Assembly (NCBI GenBank): GCA_041398705.1
Contig: JAWKUI010000004.1
Coordinates: 248,001 to 312,000 of the forward strand
Source of the DNA: NORP259 sp041398705
Lineage (GTDB): Bacteria; Planctomycetota; UBA1135; GCA-002686595
Length of the DNA stretch: 64,000 nucleotides
Reading direction: 5' to 3'
A program made the translations under genes and the position numbers. Shown in pieces: positions 54,516-63,144 of this stretch. The notes beneath the pieces were generated by a model that was not told the DNA's origin, did not search any database, and was given only the letters and a program-made list of their open reading frames with translations. Each line of letters opens with the position of its first letter. The stretch's first letter is position 1.

Positions 54516-54552
54516 GGCTGCCCCGGCTTGGGCCCGGGCTGCTGGATGGCAT

Positions 54553-54568
54553 AACAAGCGGCGTGCCA
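54553..54568 (-). promoter_or_regulatory. Sigma-54-like element upstream of dnaK
   Basis: TGGCACGCCGCTTGTT resembles the -24/-12 sigma-54 consensus (TGGCAC-N5-TTGCA), but the -12 GC is GT. It ends about 50 bases before the dnaK start. No sigma-54 activator gene is nearby, so this is weak. Confidence 0.2.
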
Positions 54569-54833
54569 ATCCTTCAGCGCGTCCGTATCCCATTTCTTTG
54601 CCACACCTTACGGCTTCCCGCAGTTCCAAAGGCGTGGGCGCGCCTGCCAAAGCGGCAGGTCCTTCCTGGCCCATATCCGGGCCCTGCCACATTGGCGCCC
54701 TGGCGGAAACCGTAACTCTGGGGAGAATGGGCCCTAGTCTCAGCGACTTGCTCCGCCGCCCCGGAACCAGGATGCCGCAGTCCCATCCTGTCCGAAGGCC
54801 CCGGTGCTTCGATTCTCCACCCGCACAGCACCC

Positions 54834-56636
54834 ATGCAATACAACCTCTCTCCGTCGGCCATCGGCCGGCGCCTGTGGCCCCTCGCGGGCCTGGTCCTGG
54901 CCACGCCGGCCCTGGCCCAGAACGTCAACTGGCTCGAGTTCGTCGAAGACAACACGCGCATGATCTCCGACCCGAGCGTCGGCCTGAACGACTCGGAGGA
55001 AAAGGACTACGCCTGGGCGGACCTCGACCAGGACGGTTGGACCGACCTCGTCTGCGTGCGCAAGGAGCCGTTCACCAACCCGGGACGGCGCCGGAACGTG
55101 CTCTTCATGAACGAAGGCGGCGTGCTGGTCGACCGCTCGGCCGAATACGCGAGCTTCTCCGATGTGGTCGGGGACCAGGGATTCCTGACCCCCACCAACG
55201 ACCGGGACGTGGCCATCATCGACGTCAACGGCGACGGCTGGTTGGACGTGGTCACCTCGACTACCTTGTCCCCCGGCCAACCCAAGTACATCTCCCACCC
55301 GCGGGTCTACATCAACCTTGGCATGGTGGGCGGCGTGTGGCAGGGCCTCTACTACGAAGAAGCCCGTACCCCCGACTGGGGCACCTATCCGAACATGTGC
55401 GGTCTCGGCGTGGGTGACGTCACCGGCGATGGTTTCCCCGAGCTGTACTTCTCCCACTACCAGCAGCAGGCCCTGGTCGACCTCAACGACCGACTGCTGA
55501 TCAACGATGGCACCGGCTACTTCACCGACGAAAGCAGCCTGCGCATGACCGATGCCATGCGCGGCTCCTCCTTCGGTACCGCCGCCACCATCGCGGACAT
55601 CAACGGCGACGGCTTCAACGACGTGCTGACGGTCTCCGGCTTGGGTTCCACGAACGGCAACTCGCGCGTGGCGGCCTGCTACAACAACCCCAATAACGAG
55701 GGTTTCTTCAACCTGCTGCAGGAGCCCTACGTGGGCGCGCCGTACCACTCAGTGCCCGGCGACCTGAACCAGGATGGCATGCTCGACTTGATCGTCAGCG
55801 ACGACGGCGCCGACCGCTACCTGCTCAACCAGGGCAACGACGTGTTCGGTCGCCCGATCTGGAGCGCGGCCTACACCTACGGCGGCAGCGACCTGGGTTT
55901 CGCCAGCAACAACCTCATCCGCGACCTGGATGAAGATGGTTGGCCCGAGGCGATCTTCGCCGACGTGGACGTGGACATCCCCGGTTGCAGCCGTCGCTTC
56001 CAGATCATGCACAACCGCGGCGGCACGATCGGCGGGTATGTCACCCTGCGCGAAGAGACCGGCTCCGGCTCCTACGGCGCCCTGGGCCTGCCGCAACTGA
56101 CGGCCACCCACGACTTCGCCATCTTCGACCTCGACAACGACGGGGACCTCGACATGGTGGTCGGCTCGTGCACCGGCACGCGCATCTTCCTGAGCAAGCT
56201 CGACGACTTCGGCACCCTCTACTGCGATCCGGCGCCGATCAACTCGACCCTGGACTACGGCAAGATCAGCGCCTCCGGCACCCACCTCGTCGCCAACAAC
56301 GATTTCGGCCTCGTGGCCCAGGACCTGCCGCTCAACCAGTTCGGCTACTTCCTGGTCGGCTCGGCCCAGGGCTTCGTGTTCCAGCCGGGGGGCAGCCAGG
56401 GCATCCTCTGCCTCGGCGGCGGAATCGGCCGCATGAACCAGCCGTCGCAGATCGGATTCTCGGGCACCAGCGGCCAGATCGCGGTTGCCGTGGATCTGGG
56501 TGCGATCCCCACCCCGACCACTCCTGCGGTGACTGCGCCGGGCGACACGTGGTACTTCCAGGCCTGGTACCGCGACTTCGTCGGTGGCTCCTCCACCAGC
56601 AACTTCACCAACGCGCTGGAAGTCACTTTCCAGTAG
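54834..56636 (+). CDS. Secreted VCBS/FG-GAP calcium-binding repeat protein with WYRD module
   Basis: The 600-residue protein has a signal peptide (LWPLAGLVLATPALAQ) and at least seven calcium-type repeats of the form DxDxDGxxD: DLDQDGWTDLV, DVNGDGWLDVV, DVTGDGFPELY, DINGDGFNDVL, DLNQDGMLDLI, DLDEDGWPEAI, DLDNDGDLDMV. They predict an extracellular beta-propeller of the VCBS/FG-GAP type. Residues about 462-600 are the C-terminal module (GTLYCDPAPINST, PGGSQGILCLGGG, DTWYFQAWYRD, SNFTNALEV) shared with the proteins at 41.1 and 58.1 kb. It opens a co-directional block of exported-protein genes. The start is the ATG of MQYNLSPSA; a GTG 30 bases upstream is possible. Confidence 0.85.
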   Translation: MQYNLSPSAIGRRLWPLAGLVLATPALAQNVNWLEFVEDNTRMISDPSVGLNDSEEKDYAWADLDQDGWTDLVCVRKEPFTNPGRRRNVLFMNEGGVLVDRSAEYASFSDVVGDQGFLTPTNDRDVAIIDVNGDGWLDVVTSTTLSPGQPKYISHPRVYINLGMVGGVWQGLYYEEARTPDWGTYPNMCGLGVGDVTGDGFPELYFSHYQQQALVDLNDRLLINDGTGYFTDESSLRMTDAMRGSSFGTAATIADINGDGFNDVLTVSGLGSTNGNSRVAACYNNPNNEGFFNLLQEPYVGAPYHSVPGDLNQDGMLDLIVSDDGADRYLLNQGNDVFGRPIWSAAYTYGGSDLGFASNNLIRDLDEDGWPEAIFADVDVDIPGCSRRFQIMHNRGGTIGGYVTLREETGSGSYGALGLPQLTATHDFAIFDLDNDGDLDMVVGSCTGTRIFLSKLDDFGTLYCDPAPINSTLDYGKISASGTHLVANNDFGLVAQDLPLNQFGYFLVGSAQGFVFQPGGSQGILCLGGGIGRMNQPSQIGFSGTSGQIAVAVDLGAIPTPTTPAVTAPGDTWYFQAWYRDFVGGSSTSNFTNALEVTFQ

Positions 56637-56650
56637 GACCTGAACTCCGC

Positions 56651-56678
56651 GCGGCGGCCGGGATTCCCCGGCCGCCGC
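56651..56678 (+). terminator. Intergenic hairpin after the VCBS gene
   Basis: GCGGCGGCCGGG (56651-56662) / CCCGGCCGCCGC (56667-56678) forms a perfect 12-bp stem with a four-base loop, 14 bases after the stop. Only weakly pyrimidine-rich sequence follows, so partial termination or mRNA-end protection are both possible. Confidence 0.5.
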
Positions 56679-56699
56679 TGACTCTCCTCTCCGCCTACC

Positions 56700-58080
56700 A
56701 TGCACCGCTCTCTCCCTGGCCCTGATCGTGGCCAGTGCGGGTTCGGCCTGGGCCCAGACCGCGCCGCAGCCCTTGATGGGGCTGCCGCTCCAGGGCCTCA
56801 GCCCCACCCAGCTCACCCAATTCGAAGAAGGTCATACGACCTTCATCACCCCCCTTACCATCGCCGACGGCGTAGGACCGATCTTCAACGAGGTCAGCTG
56901 CAACACCTGCCACAACCAGCCGGCCGCCGGGGGCTTCTCGCCCCGCCGCGTGACCCGCTTCGGGGTGGCTGCCGTCGGCAGCACTCCGTTCGATCCGCTG
57001 AACTTCCTTGGCGGCACCCTGCTGCAGGACCAGTCCCTGGACCTCAACTGCCGCGAGTACGTGCCGACGGAGGCCACAGTGACCGCCATGCGCGGGACCC
57101 CCATCCTGTTCGGCGCCGGCCTGCTGGAGCGCATCTCCGATGCGGACGTGCAGACGGTGCTCGCGAGCCAATCCCCGTCGGTGCAGGGTGTTATGCGCAC
57201 CGTGGTGCCGATCGAAAACCCCGGCAGCACGCCGCTCGGTTCGCGCTTCGGCTGGAAAGGCGGCGTTGCCACGGTGCACAGCTTCTCGCTCGACGCTTCG
57301 CTCAATGAAATGGGCATCACGTCCTTCTTCCTGCCGAACGAGAACGCTCCGAACGGCGACGGCGCCCTGCTCGCCGCGTGTGACACCGTAAACGACCCGG
57401 AAGACCTGCCGGACGGCACCGGTCTGACCCGCGCCGATCGCTTCACCCACTTCCAGCGATTCCTGGCTCCGCCGGCGCAGACCCCGCGCTCGGGCATGCT
57501 CGGCGAAGCAATCTTCGCCTCGGTTGGTTGCGCGGAGTGCCACACGCCGCGCTACACCCTGCCGAGCGACCCCGATCCGGTCTTCTCCGGTCGCGTGGTC
57601 GCGCCCTATTCGGACTTCCTGCTGCACGACATGGGTGCCCTCGGCGATGGCATCGTCGACGGCATCGCGAGCGAAACGCAGATGATGACGCGGCCCCTTT
57701 GGGGCATGGCCTTCCGCACCGCCCTGCTGCATGACGGCCGGGCGACGGGCGCTGCGTTCGATGGTCTGGTCGACATGGTCGTGGCCGAACACGGGGGTCA
57801 GGCGTCCGCATCGCGCGCCGCCTATCAGGCCCTGACCGCTGGGGACCGCGCCCTCGTGGTGGCGTTCCTGCAAAGCCTAGGCCGCGCGGAATTCGATTGG
57901 GACCTCGACAACGAGCTCACCGAATTCGACTGGTACTTCCTCGAACCCTTCCTGACGGGACCGGCTCCGGCCGCGACCATGGGCCCCGATCACCCGGGTG
58001 CTGTGTGTGATGTGAACCAGGACGGCGCGTTCGACCTGGTGGAGTTTGGCCAACTGCAACGGGTGTGGACGGGACAATGA
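56700..58080 (+). CDS. Di-heme (DUF1111-type) thiol oxidoreductase with dockerin-like tail
   Basis: Two c-type heme sites are present, CNTCH (codons at 56899-56913) and CAECH (57529-57543), in the layout of the periplasmic di-heme oxidoreductase family (VSCNTCHNQPAAGG; RPLWGMAFRTALLHDGRA near the C-terminus). The last 65 residues hold two calcium-loop repeats, EFDWDLDNELTEFDWYFLEP and CDVNQDGAFDLVEFGQLQRV, resembling a type I dockerin. The in-frame GTG start at 56728 would cut the signal peptide short. Reading upstream in the same frame gives TALSLALIVASAGSAWA, a perfect signal core, preceded by an ATG at 56700 that is one base out of frame, so a small indel is likely there. The stop overlaps the next ATG. 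Confidence 0.85.
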
Positions 58081-59111
58081 AGCGCGTACTCAACAACCTC
58101 CTCTCCGGGCGGCTTGCGCTGGCCCTGCTGCTTTCCGCAGGCGCGGGGGCGCAGTCCCTCGATGTGCGCATCGAAAGCGCGGGTGTGACCCACCTGTACG
58201 CCGCCGCCGGCGACTCGGTGCCGTACCAGATCTACGTCGAGACCGACTCCGCCGCACACCAGGGACTCGCGATGTTCGCGATGGACCTCGTATACAGCGG
58301 TGGTGACCTGACCCAGGTCACCCCCAGCCTCGACGTGGCCAGCTTCGTCTCTCCGCTCGGGGTCAACAACCCCGCGGGGTACGGCGGGACTCCCCACCTT
58401 GGAGACCTGCTGCAGGTCGGCGGTGCGCAAAACACCATCAAGAACTCGTTCGCGCCCCAGCCCACGGGCACCGTGGCCCTTTCCCTGGCCATGCCGGGCA
58501 GCCCGCTGCTGGTGGGCTCCGGCTCGGTGGTCGCGCCGTTGATTCCCGGCATCTACACCCTCGAAGCGAGCAACCTGTTCGCCAACGTGGTAGATGCCGC
58601 ATCCACGGGCAACCCGTACTGGAAAGTCGTGCCGTGTGCGCCGGGCAACCTGAGCGGACTGACCATCGAAGTGCTCGATTGCGCGCCGACCGTGGTCTGT
58701 GCGGGTACGACCAACTCAATGGGATGCACCGCGAGCGTTGGTTGGAGCGGAGTGCCTTCCGCCAGCGGCGGTTCGGGGCTCACGATTCAAGCCACGGACC
58801 TCCTGAACGAGGTTCTTGCCGTGTACGTGTGGCATACCGCCCCGGGCCCCCTGCCCGCGTACAACACGAACCTTTGCGTGGCGGGCGGCTTCCACTTCCT
58901 GCGTCTGCCCGGACTTTCCGGCGGCGGTGGCACCCCGGCCACCACCTGCGCCGGTTCTGCGACGGTCACGCTCGACTCGGTCTGGTTTGCCGCCAATGCC
59001 CTGCCCCCGGGGCGCACGGTCTACATCCAGGCCCTGTACCGCGATCCTTTCCACCCGACCGGACAATCGGTGCAACTCAGCCCCGGCCTGTCCTTCGTCG
59101 TCTGCCCCTGA
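58077..59111 (+). CDS. Secreted cohesin-like protein with a variant WYRD module
   Basis: The 344-residue protein has a signal peptide (ALALLLSAGAGAQ). An N-terminal beta domain (about 26-190) follows, in which AAAGDSVPYQIYVETD and GLAMFAMDLVYSGGDL resemble the G-D-x-V and G-x-x-x-F-x-x-D-L-x-Y strands of cohesins. The C-terminal third (about 208-344: CAGTTNSMGCTASV, NLCVAGGFHFLR, RTVYIQALYRD) is a diverged copy of the module of the VCBS and FG-GAP proteins. It overlaps the di-heme gene by 4 bases. The cohesin assignment is inference from pattern and from the dockerin-like tail next door; a generic Ig-like fold is the alternative. Confidence 0.65.
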   Translation: MKRVLNNLLSGRLALALLLSAGAGAQSLDVRIESAGVTHLYAAAGDSVPYQIYVETDSAAHQGLAMFAMDLVYSGGDLTQVTPSLDVASFVSPLGVNNPAGYGGTPHLGDLLQVGGAQNTIKNSFAPQPTGTVALSLAMPGSPLLVGSGSVVAPLIPGIYTLEASNLFANVVDAASTGNPYWKVVPCAPGNLSGLTIEVLDCAPTVVCAGTTNSMGCTASVGWSGVPSASGGSGLTIQATDLLNEVLAVYVWHTAPGPLPAYNTNLCVAGGFHFLRLPGLSGGGGTPATTCAGSATVTLDSVWFAANALPPGRTVYIQALYRDPFHPTGQSVQLSPGLSFVVCP

Positions 59112-59123
59112 ACGCGGGGGGCC

Positions 59124-61988
59124 TTGGCGGGTCCTTTGCCTGATCGTTTGACCGACCTGCGCCGACTGCTTTGCCTGGTCCTGGTGTGCCTTGTGCCGCC
59201 AGGCTGGGCGGCGGCGCAGGTTGTTCCGTTGGAAGGGACCTGGGACCCGGAACGCTCGGAACTCTTCAGCTCGGCCAGCGAAGGGCCCAGCAAAGCGCTG
59301 ATCGAAGCACTGCTGCACGGCGGGGTGCTACCGAAGGCCCTTGCGGAAGCGGGTGAATCGTTCACGGCCCCGGGGCTGGACAGCGGCGGTCTCTTGACGG
59401 GCCCCGGGTATCGCACGCGCAGCCTGCCTGCCGCATCGGAGGGCGAACCCGTGGCCTTGACGACCTGGCTCGAACGGCAACGGGCATGGCTCGCCGATCC
59501 GGACCTCGACCTGCACGGCAAACCCAAGGTGGTGGCGGTGAACCACCTCGGCGGCGACCGCGTGGCCACCGAGGTGCTGGTGGACCTCTATGGGCCAGGG
59601 CGTCAGGTCTGGTTGCGCTGGCGCCTGCAGTGGCAGGACGGCGACGTGCCGATGTTGCGCGGCGGGGAGTTCCTTGGGGCCAACGACGCGTATGGCGCGA
59701 ACCCTCCGTTCGTCGAACGCACCGCCGCGGTGCTCGCTGCCGCCCCCTACGCCGCGTCGCTGCTCGCCGTGCCCGCCGCCCAATGGGCCACGCGGTTGGA
59801 CGACGGTGCGGGAACGGCTTGGTTCGGTCACCAAGGCCTCGCCGCGGGGGACATCCAAGGCGACGGCCGGCCCGACTTGTACGTGCCGATGCCTTCCGGC
59901 CTTCCGAACCTGCTGCTCGTGCAGCAACCCGACGGCAGCGTGCGCGATATGGCGGAAGAAGCCGGGGTCGCGTGGCTCGACGATACGAAAGGCGCGCTGC
60001 TGGTGGACCTCGATGGTGATGGACACCTGGATCTCGTAAGCGCCATGCACCACGTGCTGGTGCTGCAGCGCGGCGATGGCCAGGGTCACTTTGCCATCGC
60101 CGGGGGCCTGCCCGCCCCCGACGAAGCTCCGTTCTACTCGATCGCCGCCGGCGATGTGGATGGCGACGGGGACCTGGATCTGTTCGGTACGCGCTACGTG
60201 CGCACGCACTACGGCGACAGCATCCCGATCCCCATGGAGGATGCGCAGAACGGGCCGAGCAACCACCTGTTCCTCAATCAGGGCGAATTCCGCTTCGTCG
60301 ACGGAACGCGCGCCGCGGGGCTCGATGCGGACAACCACCGCTTCAGCCTCGCCGCCAGCTTCGCCGACGTGGACGGCGATGGGGATCTCGATCTGTACGT
60401 GGCCAACGACTTTGGCCCGAACCAACTCTGGGTGCAGGAAAGCCGCGGCCGTTTCCGCGACCGCGCGCGCGAGCTCGGGGTGCAGGACCAGGCGGCGGGC
60501 ATGGGCGTGAGTTGGGCGGACTACGACGGGGACGGGGACCTCGATCTGTACGTCAGCAACATGTTCTCTTCGGCGGGTCGGCGCATCGCGCCGCAGACGG
60601 GTTTCGCGCCGGGGCTCGATGATTCGCGGCGCAGCGGCCTGATGCGCCACGCGCTCGGCAACTCGCTCTGGCGCCAGGAGGCGGACGGGCACTTCTCGGA
60701 CCAATCCGATGCCGCTGGCGTGCGCGTCGGGCGCTGGGCTTGGGGCGCCTTGTTCTGCGATTGGAACGGCGATGGTCGGCCGGATCTGTACAGCCCGAAC
60801 GGATTCATGACGGGGCCGGGACAAGGCGACTTGTGAAGCCCCTTCTGGCGACGCGTGGCGTCGCGCTCCCCCGCACAACGCACGGGCCTCGCCGCGTACC
60901 GCGAGGCCTGGGCGGAAGTCAGCCGCGCCATGGACGGCGGCCAATCCTGGAGCGGCCACGAACGCAACAACGCGTGGCTCAACCTCGACGGCGAGCACTT
61001 TGCCGACGTCTCGGGGGCCACCGGACTCGATTCCTCGGAAGACGGGCGCATCGTGTTGCCAATGGACTGGAACGGGGATGGGGTGCTCGACCTCTGGCTG
61101 CGATCGCGCAGCGGCGTGGGCTTGCGGCTGTTCCTCGGCACCGGCGCCTGGTCCCCCGCGAGCGGGCACCTCAGCCTCGACCTGCGCGCGCGATCCACGC
61201 TCGGCCATCGCGCGGAAGCCACCGGCGCCCGGGTCTGGGTGCGCAGCAAGCAGCGCACGCGGCTGTTCGAGGTGCGCGCGGGCGAAGGGTATCTTTGCGG
61301 GCAACCCGGGGTGTTGTGCATCCCCCTGCCGGCGGACGATGCGGCAACGGCCATCGACGTGCGCTGGCCCGATGGAACTCGTGCGACGTGGAGCGTTCCC
61401 TCGGATCTTCCTGCCGCGGCGCGGGTGGTTTGGCGCCAGGGCGAAGAAGCCCAGGTCGCTGCCGAGACGGCCATTCGTCCCATGGCCAGCGGCGCGGCCC
61501 TCGGGGCCGGCGAGACCCCCTCGCGGGTGGTCTTGCGGGCTCCCCTGCCGATTCCCCTACCTGCGGCCATGGGCGAGGGACCGCTGGCCATCTGGCTGGG
61601 CCATCCGCCCGAAGGCTGGCAAGCGCCCTCGGACCTGCCGGTTTTCGCCACCGCTAGCGCGCCGGGGATCACGGCGCTCCCCGCTGGCTCCGATGGCCCC
61701 CTCGCGGCCATCTTGCCCTTCCTGTTCCCCTTTGGTCCCGCGGAAGACGGCCCGACCCTGCTGCTCTTCGATGCCCGCGGACTCCTGAGTGTGATCCACC
61801 GGGGTCCCGCTTCCGCCGAAGACGTCTTGTGGGATCTGGAGAATCTCCTCCGTGAGCCCCCCAAAGGCGCCCTGCGCGGCGCCTGGGGTGGTCGGTGGTT
61901 CCATGGCATGCAACGGGACCTCGGCGGCCTGGAACGCTCCTGGCGCGCCCTGGGCGCGAACGACTGGGCGGATCGCCTGGCCCGCTAG
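59124..61988 (+). CDS. Secreted VCBS-UnbV/ASPIC (CRTAC1-like) protein, interrupted by one in-frame TGA
   Basis: A single frame of 954 codons is interrupted only by TGA at 60834-60836 (codon 571). Before it are a signal peptide (LCLVLVCLVPPGWAAAQ) and calcium repeats such as DIQGDGRPDLY, DLDGDGHLDLV, DVDGDGDLDLF, DYDGDGDLDLY and DWNGDGRPDLY. After it the same frame continues SPFWRRVASRSPAQRTGLAAYREAW, another DWNGDGVLDLW repeat, and the ASPIC/UnbV domain (about 690-760; ARVWVRSKQRTRLF, then IDVRWPDGTRATW). Readthrough therefore gives a complete CRTAC1-like protein. The cause could be a substitution (Trp TGG to TGA), recoding or a real split. The start is TTG with GGGGGG just ahead. Function unknown; extracellular. 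Confidence 0.78.
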
Positions 61989-62074
61989 GCGAACAGATCG
62001 CCTCAACACGGGCTCCCGTTTCCCCGGCGGCCCCGGGCCGGATATGCTTCCCTGGCCTCCACGGCCCCGCCCCC

Positions 62075-62935
62075 TTGTTCGCCTTGCTCCGCAGCCTGTC
62101 CGCCAACCGCCACCTGATCCGCGATTTCGTGGTGCGTGACCTGCGTGCCCGCTACGTGGGCTCGAGCATGGGCTTCTTCTGGTCGGTGGTCTTTCCGATC
62201 ATCAACCTGGCGGTCTACTGGTTCGTGTTCCGATTCGTGCTCGATGCCCAATGGGCTCCGCACCAGAACGGGACCACCGTCGCCATCCTGATGCTGCTCG
62301 GCATCGTGGTCTGGGCCGCCTTCTCGGAGTCCATGTCCCGGGGCACCAACAGCCTCGTGCAGCATGGCAACCTGATCCAGAAGGTCGTTTTCCCCGCCGA
62401 GGTCCTGCCCACCTACCTGGTGTGCTCCTCGCTCGTGAACCTGCTCATCGCCATGCCCGTGGTGTTTGTGGCCGTGTTCGTTTTGGGATACGTCGCCCCC
62501 GAATCCGATCCCGAGATGCTGGCGAAGATGGCCCAAGCCGGCGACCCGGGTTTCCGCTTTGGTCTGCCCCTGGTGCTGTTCCCCGTTCTGCTGCTGTTGC
62601 AGGCGATCTGGACCACCGGCCTGTGCCTGTTCTTTTCGGCGTTCAACTTGTTCTGGCGCGACACGTACCACTTGATGGGTGTGGCGCTGACCGTGTGGAT
62701 GTTCTCCACGCCGATCTTCTACCCCGCGGCCCAAGTGCAACGGGAAGGGTATGGCTGGCTGCTGGAGATCAACCCCATGCACTGGCTGATCGAGTCCTGG
62801 CGTGCGGTGGTGCTGAACGGAAGCTGGCCCGATTGGAGGCATTTGGGCCTCTTCGCGTTGGCGTCGGTGGTGGTCTTTGCACTCGGTGCCGCCTTCTTCC
62901 AGAAGCAGGGCAAACGCTTCCCCGACCTGCTCTAG
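62075..62935 (+). CDS. ABC-2 polysaccharide export permease, copy 1
   Basis: The 286-residue protein is a Wzm/KpsM-type permease with six membrane helices and the family segments RDLRARYVGSSMGFFW near the start and NPMHWLIESWR near the end. It would export a lipid-linked polysaccharide with a Wzt-like ATPase, which is not in the window. The start is a TTG (LFALLRSLSANRHL), chosen because the neighbouring paralogue has the same TTG-TTC start. It is followed 209 bases later by copy 2. Confidence 0.85.
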   Translation: MFALLRSLSANRHLIRDFVVRDLRARYVGSSMGFFWSVVFPIINLAVYWFVFRFVLDAQWAPHQNGTTVAILMLLGIVVWAAFSESMSRGTNSLVQHGNLIQKVVFPAEVLPTYLVCSSLVNLLIAMPVVFVAVFVLGYVAPESDPEMLAKMAQAGDPGFRFGLPLVLFPVLLLLQAIWTTGLCLFFSAFNLFWRDTYHLMGVALTVWMFSTPIFYPAAQVQREGYGWLLEINPMHWLIESWRAVVLNGSWPDWRHLGLFALASVVVFALGAAFFQKQGKRFPDLL

Positions 62936-63144
62936 GCGCGCTACTGCCCAGCCCTGGGAATCGCCGGTCGCCGCGCGGCTGGATCGAGACACCCCCCGCG
63001 CAGAACTTCTGGGCCCGAGCCGCCTTGCGGACCTTTGATTTTCCCCGCGCTCCCAGGCCCTGGTAGACTTCCTGCGCCTGCCGGCACGCTGGCCCCCTGG
63101 GGCCGGTCCCAGAACGACACGCATCAGCCCTGCGGCGTCCGACC

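Larger units (their letters stand above)
54501..54833. other. Divergent intergenic region, no gene seen
   Basis: This 333-base stretch separates dnaK from the exported VCBS gene and must hold both promoters. I see a dnaK ribosome site, a sigma-54-like element and no convincing ORF, RNA or CIRCE-type inverted repeat. Confidence 0.6.

Noticed and set aside
54501..55748. Minus-strand extension of dnaK by more than 400 codons upstream of its ATG
   Set aside because: A strong GGGAGG site and the standard DnaK N-terminus fix the start at 54500; the extension lies opposite the VCBS gene.
60855..61988. Separate gene starting at the GTG after the in-frame TGA
   Set aside because: The sequence between TGA and GTG (SPFWRR) continues the same frame naturally and the downstream part lacks its own signal peptide although its domain is extracellular; one interrupted gene is simpler.
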